Assembly: GCF_002895565.1 (NCBI RefSeq)
Contig: NZ_AZRN01000021.1
Coordinates: forward strand, 27,385 to 91,384
Reading direction: 5' to 3'
DNA: 64,000 nt
From: Petrotoga mexicana DSM 14811
GTDB taxonomy: Bacteria; Thermotogota; Thermotogae; Petrotogales; Petrotogaceae
The position numbers and the translations under genes are program-made. This document shows, in pieces, positions 26,750 through 34,978 of this stretch. Under the pieces are notes generated by a model. The model saw nothing but the letters and a program-made list of their open reading frames with translations, searched no databases and was not told where the DNA came from. How positions within the stretch are numbered: position 1 is the stretch's first letter; the number at the start of each line of letters is the position of its first letter.

Positions 26750-28066
26750 GTGAAATTGATAAATACATACTCTAATATAGACGAATTAAAAGAAGTCATA
26801 AGGGAAAGGAATTTAGATATCCCTTTTTCTGATAACCTAGAAATACTTAAGGAAAATTTAGAATTAAATGGAAAAGTGATACCTAATAAATTAGCAATAC
26901 ATCCTTTGGAGGGATGTGACTCTGAATTAAATGGAGCTCCGAGTAAGTTAACAGAAAGAAGATATCTTAGATATGCAAGAGGTAAAGCTGGTTTAATATG
27001 GCTTGAAGCAACAGCAGTGAGTAAAGAAGCAAGAGCAAACGACAAACAATTGTTTCTAAATCATGAAACAGTCAATGAATTTGTTGGTTTAGTAAAAAAA
27101 ATAAAAGAAGAATCTTTGAAAAGTGGAAATCAGGTCCCTTACTTAGTCCTACAACTGGCTCATTCCGGACGTTTCGGGGAAAATAAAATTATTGCAATTC
27201 ACGACGAAAAATTAGATGAACTCTCCAATGTAAATTATAATACCCCTGTCATAACTGATGATGAACTAAAGGAGCTGGAAAATTTTTATGTAGAAGCCTC
27301 AAAACTAGCTAAGAAAGCGGGATTTGATGCCATAGATATAAAAAGCTGTCACAAATACTTACTATCTGAAATTCTTGGAGCCCGTACCCGAAAAGGTATA
27401 TTCGGGGGTAAATATGAAAATAGAACCCGATTCATTAAAGAAGTAGTAGATTCAATAAATAAAGAAGTAGGAATAGATATAGCTGTAAGATTAAATATTT
27501 CTGATTTTTTGCATTACCCCATAAGTTGGGGAACAAATAAAAAAGGTGAAGTAGATCTATCTGAACCCCTGAAATTAATTGAAGAATTAAGAGAAAAAGG
27601 GGTAAAACTAATAAACGTAACCGCTGGAAGCCCATATATAAATCCACATATTAATAGACCAGCGGATGGTGAAGAAAAAAAATATACGCCACCTGAACAT
27701 CCATTAATTGGAGTAGAAAGATTGATAAAATTCTCAAAAAATGTGCAAGAAAAATTTAGAGATATTATTGTGGTTGGTACAGGATTAAGCTGGTTTAGAC
27801 ATTTTGTACCTTTTGTCGCCGCAGGAATGGTTGAAAAAGGGTACTGTAAAATAGTTGGATTAGGAAGAATGGCTTTTGCTTACCCAGATTTCGCAAAAGA
27901 TATAATTGAAAATAAAAAGATGGAAGAAAATAAATCCTGTATAACGTGCAATAGATGCGCTGAATTAAAAGCTCATCAAGAAATAACTGGTTGTGTAATA
28001 AGAGATAAAGATGTTTATTTAAAGCCATACATGAAAATCCTGAGAAAAAGTAAATCAAAGAGGTGA
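26750..28066 (+). CDS. Fe-S Old Yellow Enzyme-family flavin oxidoreductase
   Basis: TIM-barrel NADH:flavin oxidoreductase-like protein of 438 residues. OYE features include LVLQLAHSGRFGE (the flavin-side HSG region), GFDAIDIKSCHKYLLSE, and RFIKEVVDSINKEVG. The C-terminus has four cysteines, C397, C400, C403 and C415, in the CxxCxxC-x11-C arrangement of [4Fe-4S] OYE proteins such as 2,4-dienoyl-CoA reductase. It lacks the further Rossmann domains of the long enzymes. The start is GTG behind GAGGGGG. It is four bases from the fumarate-reductase-like gene and part of the importer transcript. It probably reduces an activated C=C or C=O bond; the substrate is unknown. Confidence 0.85.
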   Translation: MKLINTYSNIDELKEVIRERNLDIPFSDNLEILKENLELNGKVIPNKLAIHPLEGCDSELNGAPSKLTERRYLRYARGKAGLIWLEATAVSKEARANDKQLFLNHETVNEFVGLVKKIKEESLKSGNQVPYLVLQLAHSGRFGENKIIAIHDEKLDELSNVNYNTPVITDDELKELENFYVEASKLAKKAGFDAIDIKSCHKYLLSEILGARTRKGIFGGKYENRTRFIKEVVDSINKEVGIDIAVRLNISDFLHYPISWGTNKKGEVDLSEPLKLIEELREKGVKLINVTAGSPYINPHINRPADGEEKKYTPPEHPLIGVERLIKFSKNVQEKFRDIIVVGTGLSWFRHFVPFVAAGMVEKGYCKIVGLGRMAFAYPDFAKDIIENKKMEENKSCITCNRCAELKAHQEITGCVIRDKDVYLKPYMKILRKSKSKR

Positions 28067-28070
28067 TTTA

Positions 28071-29876
28071 GTGAAAAAAATAAAAGCAGATGTTATAGTG
28101 GTTGGAGCTGGAGGAGCTGGATTAAGAGCCGCTTTGAGTGTAAAAGAAACAAATAAAGATTTGAATGTAAAAGTTATAACAAAAGGTGAAAGGTTAAAAG
28201 ATAGTATCACAGCCACTTCTTACTCTGATCGCATGGCTTTCCATGCTACCTTGGATACTACTGAGCCTGGAACTGAAGATTCATGGAAATATCATGCTGA
28301 TGATATTTTTAAAATTGGTGGAATGGTATCCGACAAAATTTTAGCTGAAGTTTTAGCAAAAAACTCAAAAGATGCCTTTGAGTACCTGGATAAACTCGGC
28401 GTTCCTTTTGTGAAGGAGAATGGAAAGGTTAAACAATTTAGAACCGATGGATCTCAATACGCCAGAGCATGTTTTACTGGACCTGATACCGCTGTTCAAA
28501 TAGCTCAGATTCTTTCAAAAGAAGCTGATAAACAAAAAATCGAAGTTATAGAAAATGTTATGTTTCAAGATATTTTGTTAGATGAAGAAAATAAAGTTAA
28601 AGGCGCTTGGGGAATCAATACGATTACTAACGAATATTTTTTCTTTGAAACCCCTTCTATAATATTAGCTTGTGGAGGTCCAGGACAAGTTTATTCTGAA
28701 AGTTTATACCCTAAAGAAGCAACGGGGGATTGTCATGCTGCCGCTCTACGATGTGGGGCAGAACTTGTAAATATGGAATTTATTCAAATAGGTTTGTCAT
28801 CAAAAAAAACTAAAATTGCTTGTTCAGGCAGTTTCATGAGATCTTTACCTAAGATAACTAACAATTTGGGAGAAGATGTAATACTTAAATATTATAAAAA
28901 TAAATACGATCCAAAAAAATTAATATCTATTCTTTTCTCCAAAGGATGGAGTTGGCCATTATCATACGACGAAGAATCTCATATAATCGATGTAGCCGTA
29001 GCAAAGGAAATTTTGGACGGTCGAAAGATTTTCTTGGATTATACTTTCAATCCAGAATTTTTCTCAAAAGGTTCAATTCCTGAAGAAATTATAAATTGGT
29101 ACAAACAAGAAATTAACGTGAATTTATTTGATCAAAAATTTTATTCTAATCCTTTAAAGAGATTAAAAAGTATAAATAAAGAAGTATGTGAATTACTAAA
29201 AACAAAGGGGCTCGACATCGATACCGAAAAGAAAATAGAAATATTTCCTGCAATCCAACATTTCCAAGGAGGCATAAAGATAAATGAAAGAGCTGAGACC
29301 AATATAAAGGGGCTTTATGCTTGCGGAGAAGCTGCTGGTGGTCAACATGGTGCAAATAGGCCCGGTGGAAATTCATTACTTGACACACAGGTTTTTGGAA
29401 AGATAGCAGGACAAAATGCAGCCCTTTATTCTTCTCAAGTTAATATTTCAGAATTAAGCGATGAAGAAATGAAAAATCTCCAAATAGAAAATGCAAAATT
29501 CTCTGATGAAACTGGTAAGAAAAACATTATAAGAGAAGAAATTAGGACACTTATGAGTGAAAATGCTTCTGTTATCAGATCAGAGAAAAAATTATTAGAA
29601 ACTTTTGATGTTATATCTAATATCTCTAACAAAGAAATACTCAACTCAAGTAAAAACCTAAAAGATTATTTGGAAACATGCAATATTCGTTTGCTTTCTC
29701 GAGTTTTGTTGAAATCTATGTGTGAAAGGAAAGAGAGTAGAGGCCCACATTTGCTTTTTAAAAATCCAGAAACTTTAGAACTTTATCCAAGAGATGATGA
29801 AAATTGGGCATACCGCTATATCGTCGTAAAATTGGAAAATGACAATATTAGTTGTTCTATTAGAAAGTGTCGTTAG
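28071..29876 (+). CDS. Fumarate reductase/succinate dehydrogenase-like FAD flavoprotein
   Basis: A 601-residue flavoprotein. The N-terminal FAD dinucleotide motif VIVVGAGGAGLRAA is clear. The second FAD region reads GLYACGEAAGGQHGANRPGGNSLLDT in outline, close to SdhA/FrdA. The capping-domain Arg is plausible in SGSFMRSLPK, and RKESRGPH resembles the C-terminal SdhA ESRG motif. The His that carries covalent FAD in SdhA is not evident near residue 47. There is no signal peptide or haem motif, so it should be cytosolic. The start is GTG behind AGGTGATT. No iron-sulfur or membrane-anchor subunit accompanies it, so its partner is probably the adjacent Fe-S OYE. Confidence 0.83.
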   Translation: MKKIKADVIVVGAGGAGLRAALSVKETNKDLNVKVITKGERLKDSITATSYSDRMAFHATLDTTEPGTEDSWKYHADDIFKIGGMVSDKILAEVLAKNSKDAFEYLDKLGVPFVKENGKVKQFRTDGSQYARACFTGPDTAVQIAQILSKEADKQKIEVIENVMFQDILLDEENKVKGAWGINTITNEYFFFETPSIILACGGPGQVYSESLYPKEATGDCHAAALRCGAELVNMEFIQIGLSSKKTKIACSGSFMRSLPKITNNLGEDVILKYYKNKYDPKKLISILFSKGWSWPLSYDEESHIIDVAVAKEILDGRKIFLDYTFNPEFFSKGSIPEEIINWYKQEINVNLFDQKFYSNPLKRLKSINKEVCELLKTKGLDIDTEKKIEIFPAIQHFQGGIKINERAETNIKGLYACGEAAGGQHGANRPGGNSLLDTQVFGKIAGQNAALYSSQVNISELSDEEMKNLQIENAKFSDETGKKNIIREEIRTLMSENASVIRSEKKLLETFDVISNISNKEILNSSKNLKDYLETCNIRLLSRVLLKSMCERKESRGPHLLFKNPETLELYPRDDENWAYRYIVVKLENDNISCSIRKCR

Positions 29877-30052
29877 ATAAAACGAACTATTAACAAATAA
29901 TTAAATAATCTAAAATGATTAGGAAGAATTTCTAATAGGTATAAAAGTACTCCAAGAGGTAAAGTATAATGTTGAAGGCATTAAAAGTTAGTTAACAATA
30001 CAGGTTTTAGAGTTTCTAAAGTCACTAAAATACCACGAATGAGGAGGATTCC
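29877..30052 (+). promoter_or_regulatory. Regulatory region before eda, with candidate operator
   Basis: TTTTAGAG-T-TTCTAAAG at 30005-30021 is a palindrome (TTTAGA-N3-TCTAAA) 32 bases before the eda start. It is nearly identical to the element at 40432 and related to those before the importer operon. A -10-like TATAAT occurs near 29964. No gene is seen in this 176-base gap. Confidence 0.55.
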
Positions 30053-30691
30053 ATGGATAAATTAAAAGTGATGGAACGAATTATAAATGTTGGAATAATT
30101 GCTGTAGTAAGAGCTGATTCTCCTGAAGAAGCCTTGAAAATTGCCGACGCTGTTAGAAAAGGTGGTATCGAGGCCATTGAGATCACGATGACTGTTCCTG
30201 GAGCGAATGATGTTATCAAAGAACTGAAAAAGGTATATTCAAAAGGAGAAATTCTTATAGGTGCAGGAACTGTTCTTGATCCTGAAACAACGAGAATTGC
30301 TATGTTAGCTGGAGCAGAATTTTTTGTAAGTCCATATCTAAACAAAGAGATGGTAAAAATGTGCAATAGATATCAAAAAGTTTCTATGGCTGGAGCTATG
30401 TCAATAAAAGAAGTTGTAGAAACTATGGAAGTAGGTGCCGATTTTGTTAAATTGTTTCCAGGTAGTGCTTTTGGCCCTTCAATAGTTAAGGCGATTAAAG
30501 GACCTCTTCCTCAAGCACCGATAGTTCCTACAGGCGGTGTGAGTCTCGAAAATGTAGGAGATTGGATAAAGGCTGGCTGTGTTGCAGTTGGCGTTGGAGG
30601 AGAATTAACAAAAGGTGCAAAGTCGGGAGACTATGCGCTTGTCCAAGAAACAGCAAAAAAATTTGTTGAAGCCATAGCAATGGCAAGATAA
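30053..30691 (+). CDS. eda: 2-keto-3-deoxy-6-phosphogluconate aldolase
   Basis: Class I aldolase that splits KDPG into pyruvate and glyceraldehyde-3-phosphate. The length of 212 residues is normal. Signatures: GIEAIEITMTVPGA with the catalytic Glu, AGTVLDPE, and the Schiff-base Lys in GADFVKLFPGSAFGP (about residue 132). The start is ATG behind GAGGAGG. It is followed by kdgK, the preceding enzyme of the pathway. Confidence 0.94.
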   Translation: MDKLKVMERIINVGIIAVVRADSPEEALKIADAVRKGGIEAIEITMTVPGANDVIKELKKVYSKGEILIGAGTVLDPETTRIAMLAGAEFFVSPYLNKEMVKMCNRYQKVSMAGAMSIKEVVETMEVGADFVKLFPGSAFGPSIVKAIKGPLPQAPIVPTGGVSLENVGDWIKAGCVAVGVGGELTKGAKSGDYALVQETAKKFVEAIAMAR

Positions 30692-30731
30692 TTTTCAAGA
30701 ATACAATAAATATTTGAAAGGAGATATTGTA

Positions 30732-31757
30732 ATGGCTAGCAAAATTGTTACTTTTGGTGAAATTATGATGAGACTTTCTCCCCCAAATTATTTCAGATTT
30801 GTTCAAACAGATTCTTTTGAAGTAACTTACGGTGGCGGTGAGGCCAACGTTGCCGCTTCTCTTGCCAATTATGGAGAAAATGCTTATTTTGTGACAAAAG
30901 TTCCAGGCAACCCGATAGGGCAATCGGCAATAAATCATCTTCGGCGATATGGGGTAAAAACTGATTATATAGTTCGAGGTGGAGAAAGATTAGGTATTTA
31001 TTTTCACGAATTTGGAGCATCTCAAAGACCTTCTTTAGTCATTTATGATAGAAAATATTCATCTTTTGCAGAATCTCAACCTACAGAATACAAATGGGAA
31101 AAGTTTTTAGATGAGGCAAAGTGGTTTCATTTTACAGGGATAACACCTGCATTGAGCGAGAATGCGGCACAGGCATGCCTTGATGCGGTGGAAACAGCAA
31201 AAAATAAAGGAATTATTGTTAGTTGTGATTTGAATTATAGGAAAAAACTGTGGTCACCACAAAAAGCAAACGAAGTGATGTCAGAACTTATGAAATATGT
31301 CGATATAGTCATAGCGAACGAGGAAGATGCAGAAAAGGTATTCAATATAAAAGCTAAAGATTCTGATGTGGCCAAAGGCAATCTAAAATTAGACGATTAT
31401 AAAGATGTGGCCAAGCAAATTTTTGATAGGTTTGATTTGAAAGGAGTCGCTATAACGTTAAGAGAAAGCTTTTCTGCTTTTGATAATGGTTGGTCAGGCC
31501 TATATTATGATGGCAGCAAATTTTATTGCTCCAAAAAATATCAAATTCACATAGTTGATAGAGTAGGGGGAGGAGATTCCTTTGCTGGAGGGTTGATATA
31601 TGCATTAATAAACAATTACGCTCCTCAAGAGGCAATAGAATTTGCTACAGCTGCCTCATGTTTGAAGCATTCTATAATCGGAGATTTTAACCACGTTACA
31701 GTAGAAGAAGTGAAAACTCTAACAAAAGGAGATTCCACAGGCAGGGTTCAAAGATAG
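30732..31757 (+). CDS. kdgK: 2-keto-3-deoxygluconate kinase (PfkB family)
   Basis: Phosphorylates KDG to KDPG for the aldolase encoded just upstream. The N-terminal region TFGEIMMRLSPP and the C-terminal PfkB signature DRVGGGDSFAGGLIYA are intact; the Asp of GGGDSF is the catalytic base. The length is 341 residues. I use ATG 30732 behind AAGGAGAT; the in-frame ATG at 30714 lies before that site. A hairpin follows the gene. Confidence 0.93.
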   Translation: MASKIVTFGEIMMRLSPPNYFRFVQTDSFEVTYGGGEANVAASLANYGENAYFVTKVPGNPIGQSAINHLRRYGVKTDYIVRGGERLGIYFHEFGASQRPSLVIYDRKYSSFAESQPTEYKWEKFLDEAKWFHFTGITPALSENAAQACLDAVETAKNKGIIVSCDLNYRKKLWSPQKANEVMSELMKYVDIVIANEEDAEKVFNIKAKDSDVAKGNLKLDDYKDVAKQIFDRFDLKGVAITLRESFSAFDNGWSGLYYDGSKFYCSKKYQIHIVDRVGGGDSFAGGLIYALINNYAPQEAIEFATAASCLKHSIIGDFNHVTVEEVKTLTKGDSTGRVQR

Positions 31758-31785
31758 ACGAAAATGCTATCAAATAAAACTACAA

Positions 31786-31820
31786 AATCGAAAGGGCTTC
31801 AAAGTCCTTTCGATTCTTAA
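31786..31820 (+). terminator. Hairpin terminator after kdgK
   Basis: AATCGAAAGG and CCTTTCGATT form a ten-base-pair stem, followed by a weak T-rich tail. It separates kdgK from the promoter of the IclR gene. Confidence 0.7.
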
Positions 31821-31835
31821 AATTTGTGATATAAT
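31821..31835 (+). promoter_or_regulatory. Extended -10 promoter of the IclR-type regulator
   Basis: AATTTGTGATATAAT carries TG-N-TATAAT, 38 bases before the proposed start. The identical 15-mer occurs at 34908-34922 and, on the minus strand, at 50608-50622. Confidence 0.65.
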
Positions 31836-31872
31836 CAAATTTGGTATTTTATAGATAGGAAGGTGAAAATCT

Positions 31873-32619
31873 ATTCAAACTATCAGAAAAGTTCTGGAGG
31901 TATTAGATTATATAGTCTATTCACCAAAACCAGTTAATGTAACAGAAATTGCAAGAGAGTTTGATATGTCTATATCTAATGCTTATAAGTACTTAGACGA
32001 CTTGCACAAAGGAGGCTTGTTGTCAAAGAATAGCGATAAATCGTATTTCCCGAGCTTTAAACTTGTGGAGTATGGAAGTATTATCTTAAAAAAAATAAAT
32101 CTTAGAGAGATTGCACATCCACACCTAGTTGATTTAATGGTGAAAACAGGTCAAACAGTGCATCTGGCTATTAAAGAAGGCTATGAAGGAATATATATAG
32201 AAAAGATAGAAGGCCCTAATTCTTTACCAATGATGTCAAGGATCGGAATGAAGATGAACCTTTATGCAACAGGATTTGGAAAAGCTATTTTGGCGCATTT
32301 ACCTGAAAAGGAAATAGAAGAATATCTGGAAAATGCGGAGTTGAAAAAAAGGGGTAAAAACACGATTACTGATCCTAATGAATTGAAAAATGAACTTAAG
32401 AAAATAAGAGAAAGAGGGTACGCAGTAGATAACGAAGAAAACGAAACCGGGATCTTTTGTATAGGGGCACCTATTTTTAATTACGATAAAAAAGTTATAG
32501 CGGGTGTAAGTATTTCGATGAGTACCTCTCGAGCCGAAGAGGAAAAAGTAGATGAATACATCCGCTATGTCAAAGAATGCGCCGAAAATATTTCAAAGTT
32601 GTTGGGGTATAAAGGTTAA
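31873..32619 (+). CDS. IclR-family transcriptional regulator, likely KdgR
   Basis: An N-terminal winged helix-turn-helix (SIQTIRKVLEVLDYI…VNVTEIAREFDMS…AYKYLDDL) and a C-terminal ligand-binding domain (TGQTVHLAIKEGYEGIYIEK; AYAVDNEENETGIFCIGAP). The reading frame is closed by a TGA at 31864, and the first ATG (31966) lies in the middle of the helix-turn-helix. The family N-terminus begins at ATT 31873, six bases behind AGGTGA, so ATT is the probable start codon and gives 248 residues, normal for the family. It follows eda-kdgK, the position of kdgR in Thermotoga, and is the best candidate to bind the palindromes in this locus. Confidence 0.85.
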   Translation: MQTIRKVLEVLDYIVYSPKPVNVTEIAREFDMSISNAYKYLDDLHKGGLLSKNSDKSYFPSFKLVEYGSIILKKINLREIAHPHLVDLMVKTGQTVHLAIKEGYEGIYIEKIEGPNSLPMMSRIGMKMNLYATGFGKAILAHLPEKEIEEYLENAELKKRGKNTITDPNELKNELKKIRERGYAVDNEENETGIFCIGAPIFNYDKKVIAGVSISMSTSRAEEEKVDEYIRYVKECAENISKLLGYKG

Positions 32620-34205
32620 GGTTTTTCAGGTATTTCTCTAAAAGGTTCAACGATAATGGTTTCATAATTTTTATACAACCACATTCCTGGTTTTGCTCCT
32701 TTTGGTTTCCATACGTTTTTTCTTTGAGTGTAATCAACCGCTACATTGGAAGACATTTTTGCTTTAGAAAATGTGGCAGCGATTTTTGCTGCGTAATCTA
32801 TTACTTCTTCTGGTATTTCTTTACCAGAAGATTTTATTATTGTATGAGAACCTGGGATCTCATGTGTATGAAGCCAGATGTCGGCTTGTGCGGCTGATCT
32901 TGTTAATTCATCGTTCTGCTTGTTATTTTTCCCAACTAGTATTTCAAACCCTTTGTAATTAAATTTCCGAAAAGTTGTTTTTACTTTTCTTTCCCTTTTA
33001 GATTTTTTGTTTTCACTTATCAGTCCTATATCTTTCATTTCTTCTTTTATCTCTATTAAGGTTTCAATTTCTTCTGCGGAAGAGATTGTTTCAAATAACT
33101 GATTGTAATATTCGAGTTCGTTATTCACTTTTTTTATTCTTTTTTTAGCATGCTCGACTCTTGACTTTGTTCTTTTTATATTTTTATACAGTTTTTCCAA
33201 GTTTTGCGTTGGTGATAAAAGGGGGTCTATCTCTATTGTGACCTCCTCACCGGTATTCCAATCGGTTACTGTAAAGTATCTTTCACCTTTTTTTATTTTG
33301 TAGAGATACGTTTGAAGAAGTTCTCCCTTTTTTTCTAAATCCATTAGACTTTTTTCTTCATTTAAATCTTGTAATATTTGTTCTTTTGTCTTTTCTAATC
33401 TGTCAATTTCACTTTTTACCCTTTTTTCCAAATCCCTTTTTATTTCCAATAGTCGTGATTGATTAGCCCTTTCTTGAAAGACTTTGAGCAATGCCTCTGA
33501 TGGTTTTAATCCCTCGTATTTAAAATTATTCGGGGTTATTGCGGAGAAATCATATGTGTTCCCCTCTTTGAAGTAAAAAAGATAAGGCTTTTTGAGGTCT
33601 TTTACAGCTCTTTGGATACCTATTTCTTTCAAAAACCCTGTTGATTTTTTAGAAAATCCCATGAGTCTATCATAATCAATATTTTCAATGTTTTCTATAT
33701 TTACTTCCAATATATTTATTTGAGAATCATCGTAGTAAGGTAGGTATTTAACTCCTGGAATTATGGGTCTAAATTCTTTATAAACCCTTTTTAAAGATTC
33801 TTCTACTTTATTATCTTCGTTAACGAGTATTACGTTGGAATTTCTTCCCATTAATTCAAAAAATAGCTTATATTTTCGCATAGTAGAGTTTTCTTGATCG
33901 TAGCTTTCAATTTCAAAGAACCCTATCCTGTCTAAACCTAACTGTTCGACATTTATCACTCTTCCGTTTCTTATTTTTTTTCTTAAAAACTGAGCAAAGT
34001 TTGCTGGTTGTATGGGTACGTTTGGTTTTTGAGAAAGTAAGATCACATATGAAGGGCTTTTTAATGAAAGAAGTACAAAACTTTGAGAAAACTGAATTAA
34101 CACTTGGGTTTTTATAGGTTGATATATATTTTTAATTCTATCCCCCACAATGTTGTCTTTTATTTCTTTCAATACTTTATGTAATACCAAACCATCAAAA
34201 GGCAA
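32616..34205 (-). CDS. NFACT family protein (RqcH / fibronectin-binding-like)
   Basis: A 529-residue NFACT protein. RqcH binds stalled 50S subunits and drives alanine tailing in ribosome-associated quality control. The order is an N-terminal NFACT-N domain beginning MPFDGLVLHKVLKEI, a central coiled coil (about residues 270-400), and the NFACT-R domain (EILVGKNNKQNDELTR… WLHTHEIPGSHTII). The start is TTG 34205, six bases behind GAGGTG; the GTG at 34214 is inside that ribosome binding site. Its stop codon overlaps the stop of the convergent IclR gene in a TTAA. A dispersed repeat lies directly upstream. Confidence 0.92.
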   Translation of the reverse strand: MPFDGLVLHKVLKEIKDNIVGDRIKNIYQPIKTQVLIQFSQSFVLLSLKSPSYVILLSQKPNVPIQPANFAQFLRKKIRNGRVINVEQLGLDRIGFFEIESYDQENSTMRKYKLFFELMGRNSNVILVNEDNKVEESLKRVYKEFRPIIPGVKYLPYYDDSQINILEVNIENIENIDYDRLMGFSKKSTGFLKEIGIQRAVKDLKKPYLFYFKEGNTYDFSAITPNNFKYEGLKPSEALLKVFQERANQSRLLEIKRDLEKRVKSEIDRLEKTKEQILQDLNEEKSLMDLEKKGELLQTYLYKIKKGERYFTVTDWNTGEEVTIEIDPLLSPTQNLEKLYKNIKRTKSRVEHAKKRIKKVNNELEYYNQLFETISSAEEIETLIEIKEEMKDIGLISENKKSKRERKVKTTFRKFNYKGFEILVGKNNKQNDELTRSAAQADIWLHTHEIPGSHTIIKSSGKEIPEEVIDYAAKIAATFSKAKMSSNVAVDYTQRKNVWKPKGAKPGMWLYKNYETIIVEPFREIPEKP

Positions 34206-34238
34206 GCAAGACACCTCGGTTTATTTAAAATATAGATC

Positions 34239-34452
34239 TAACGCCCCTTCGCCCGAACATTAAGGGGTAAACCCCTTAAGATCCCTAAGTTCAAAATCAA
34301 ACTTTATTTTAAAAAAGCTTTTTGCACAAGGCTGCAAAGGAGCAAGCCCCTTAAAAACCCTAAATTCAAGGTCAAAATCATTTAAAACATAATTTGCATA
34401 CTGCAGCAAACGCAGCCCACCCATAAGGATAAAAGAGTTTTTATTTCTCTCT
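34239..34452 (-). repeat. Long mosaic copy of the GC-rich repeat (copy D)
   Basis: On the minus strand it begins CTTTTATCCTTATGGGTGGG and ends GGGCGAAGGGGCGTTAGA, the two ends of the short copies, but about 170 bases are inserted between them. The insert holds hairpin-prone segments, including TTAAGGGG-TAAA-CCCCTTAA (34260-34279) and a GCTTTTTGCACAAGGCTGC segment also echoed near 63725. The G-tract core is therefore split. No gene is credible here. Confidence 0.7.
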
Positions 34453-34473
34453 GAACAGCCCCATTCATTAAGA

Positions 34474-34512
34474 ACACAAAAGAGGCAAAACAATCTAAGC
34501 CTCTTTTGTGTT
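34474..34512. terminator. Strong hairpin terminator downstream of the small membrane gene
   Basis: AACACAAAAGAGGC and GCCTCTTTTGTGTT form a 14-base-pair stem with a 12-base loop. It lies 27 bases beyond the stop of the minus-strand small gene. Confidence 0.75.
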
Positions 34513-34538
34513 TTGTAAAAATCTATGAAATTAAAATT

Positions 34539-34709
34539 CTACGCTGCTGAACCTTTCTTTCCTTTATCCATAAAACCAACTATCAAAGCAATAATACCAA
34601 CGATAATGTCTATCCACGCATGCCAATTTGGCATGGTTGCAACACTAAAACCAGCAATAGCCATTATTACAAGGTAAATCCCAACAACTATCAACCATGG
34701 TTTAGACAT
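34539..34709 (-). CDS. Small SPW-like two-helix membrane protein
   Basis: A 56-residue open reading frame, below the usual length cut-off. It begins MSKPWLIVVGIYLVIMAI and has two hydrophobic helices, at about 4-22 and 30-47, then a basic tail (DKGKKGSAA). The pattern of Trp and small residues recalls SPW-repeat membrane proteins. ATG is preceded by AAGGAGGGGG, and a strong terminator follows, so it is very likely a real single-gene unit. Function is unknown. Confidence 0.8.
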   Translation of the reverse strand: MSKPWLIVVGIYLVIMAIAGFSVATMPNWHAWIDIIVGIIALIVGFMDKGKKGSAA

Positions 34710-34978
34710 ACTACCCCCTCCTTATACACTCAACTTTACACAAAATTAGCCGATAATTTCAAAGGAAACATAATGATAAAAATATAAGTTGAACAAATTT
34801 ATCGGCTTAAACCCTAGTAAAATGATAAGATATATATGTTACCGATATAATAACATTAGAATAATTTTAGTTTAACAACGAAAATTATTCTACTTTTAAG
34901 GTTTTCTAATTTGTGATATAATATCGCAAGTATGATAAAAATGCAAATCTGCACTCATTATACTTAGGAGGTCCCCTT
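34710..34978. promoter_or_regulatory. Divergent control region with a long-armed inverted repeat
   Basis: The region separates the minus-strand small gene from the HD-GYP gene. AGCCGATAA (34748-34756) and TTATCGGCT (34799-34807) are nine-base inverted arms 42 bases apart. AATTTGTGATATAAT at 34908-34922 is an extended -10 promoter for the HD-GYP gene, 56 bases before its start. Confidence 0.6.

Noticed and set aside
28071..29876. Respiratory fumarate reductase or succinate dehydrogenase complex
   Set aside because: No iron-sulfur or membrane-anchor subunit is nearby and no covalent-FAD histidine is evident; context is sugar uptake.
30528..31020. Minus-strand reading frames of 136 and 75 codons over eda and kdgK
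   Set aside because: They are antisense to well-supported genes, have no ribosome binding site or homology, and are rich in Leu/His/Gln as expected of shadow frames.
34260..34493. 77-codon minus-strand frame in the mosaic repeat
   Set aside because: It consists of repeat sequence with near-duplicated residues (LRDLKGFTP-like) and lacks a ribosome binding site.
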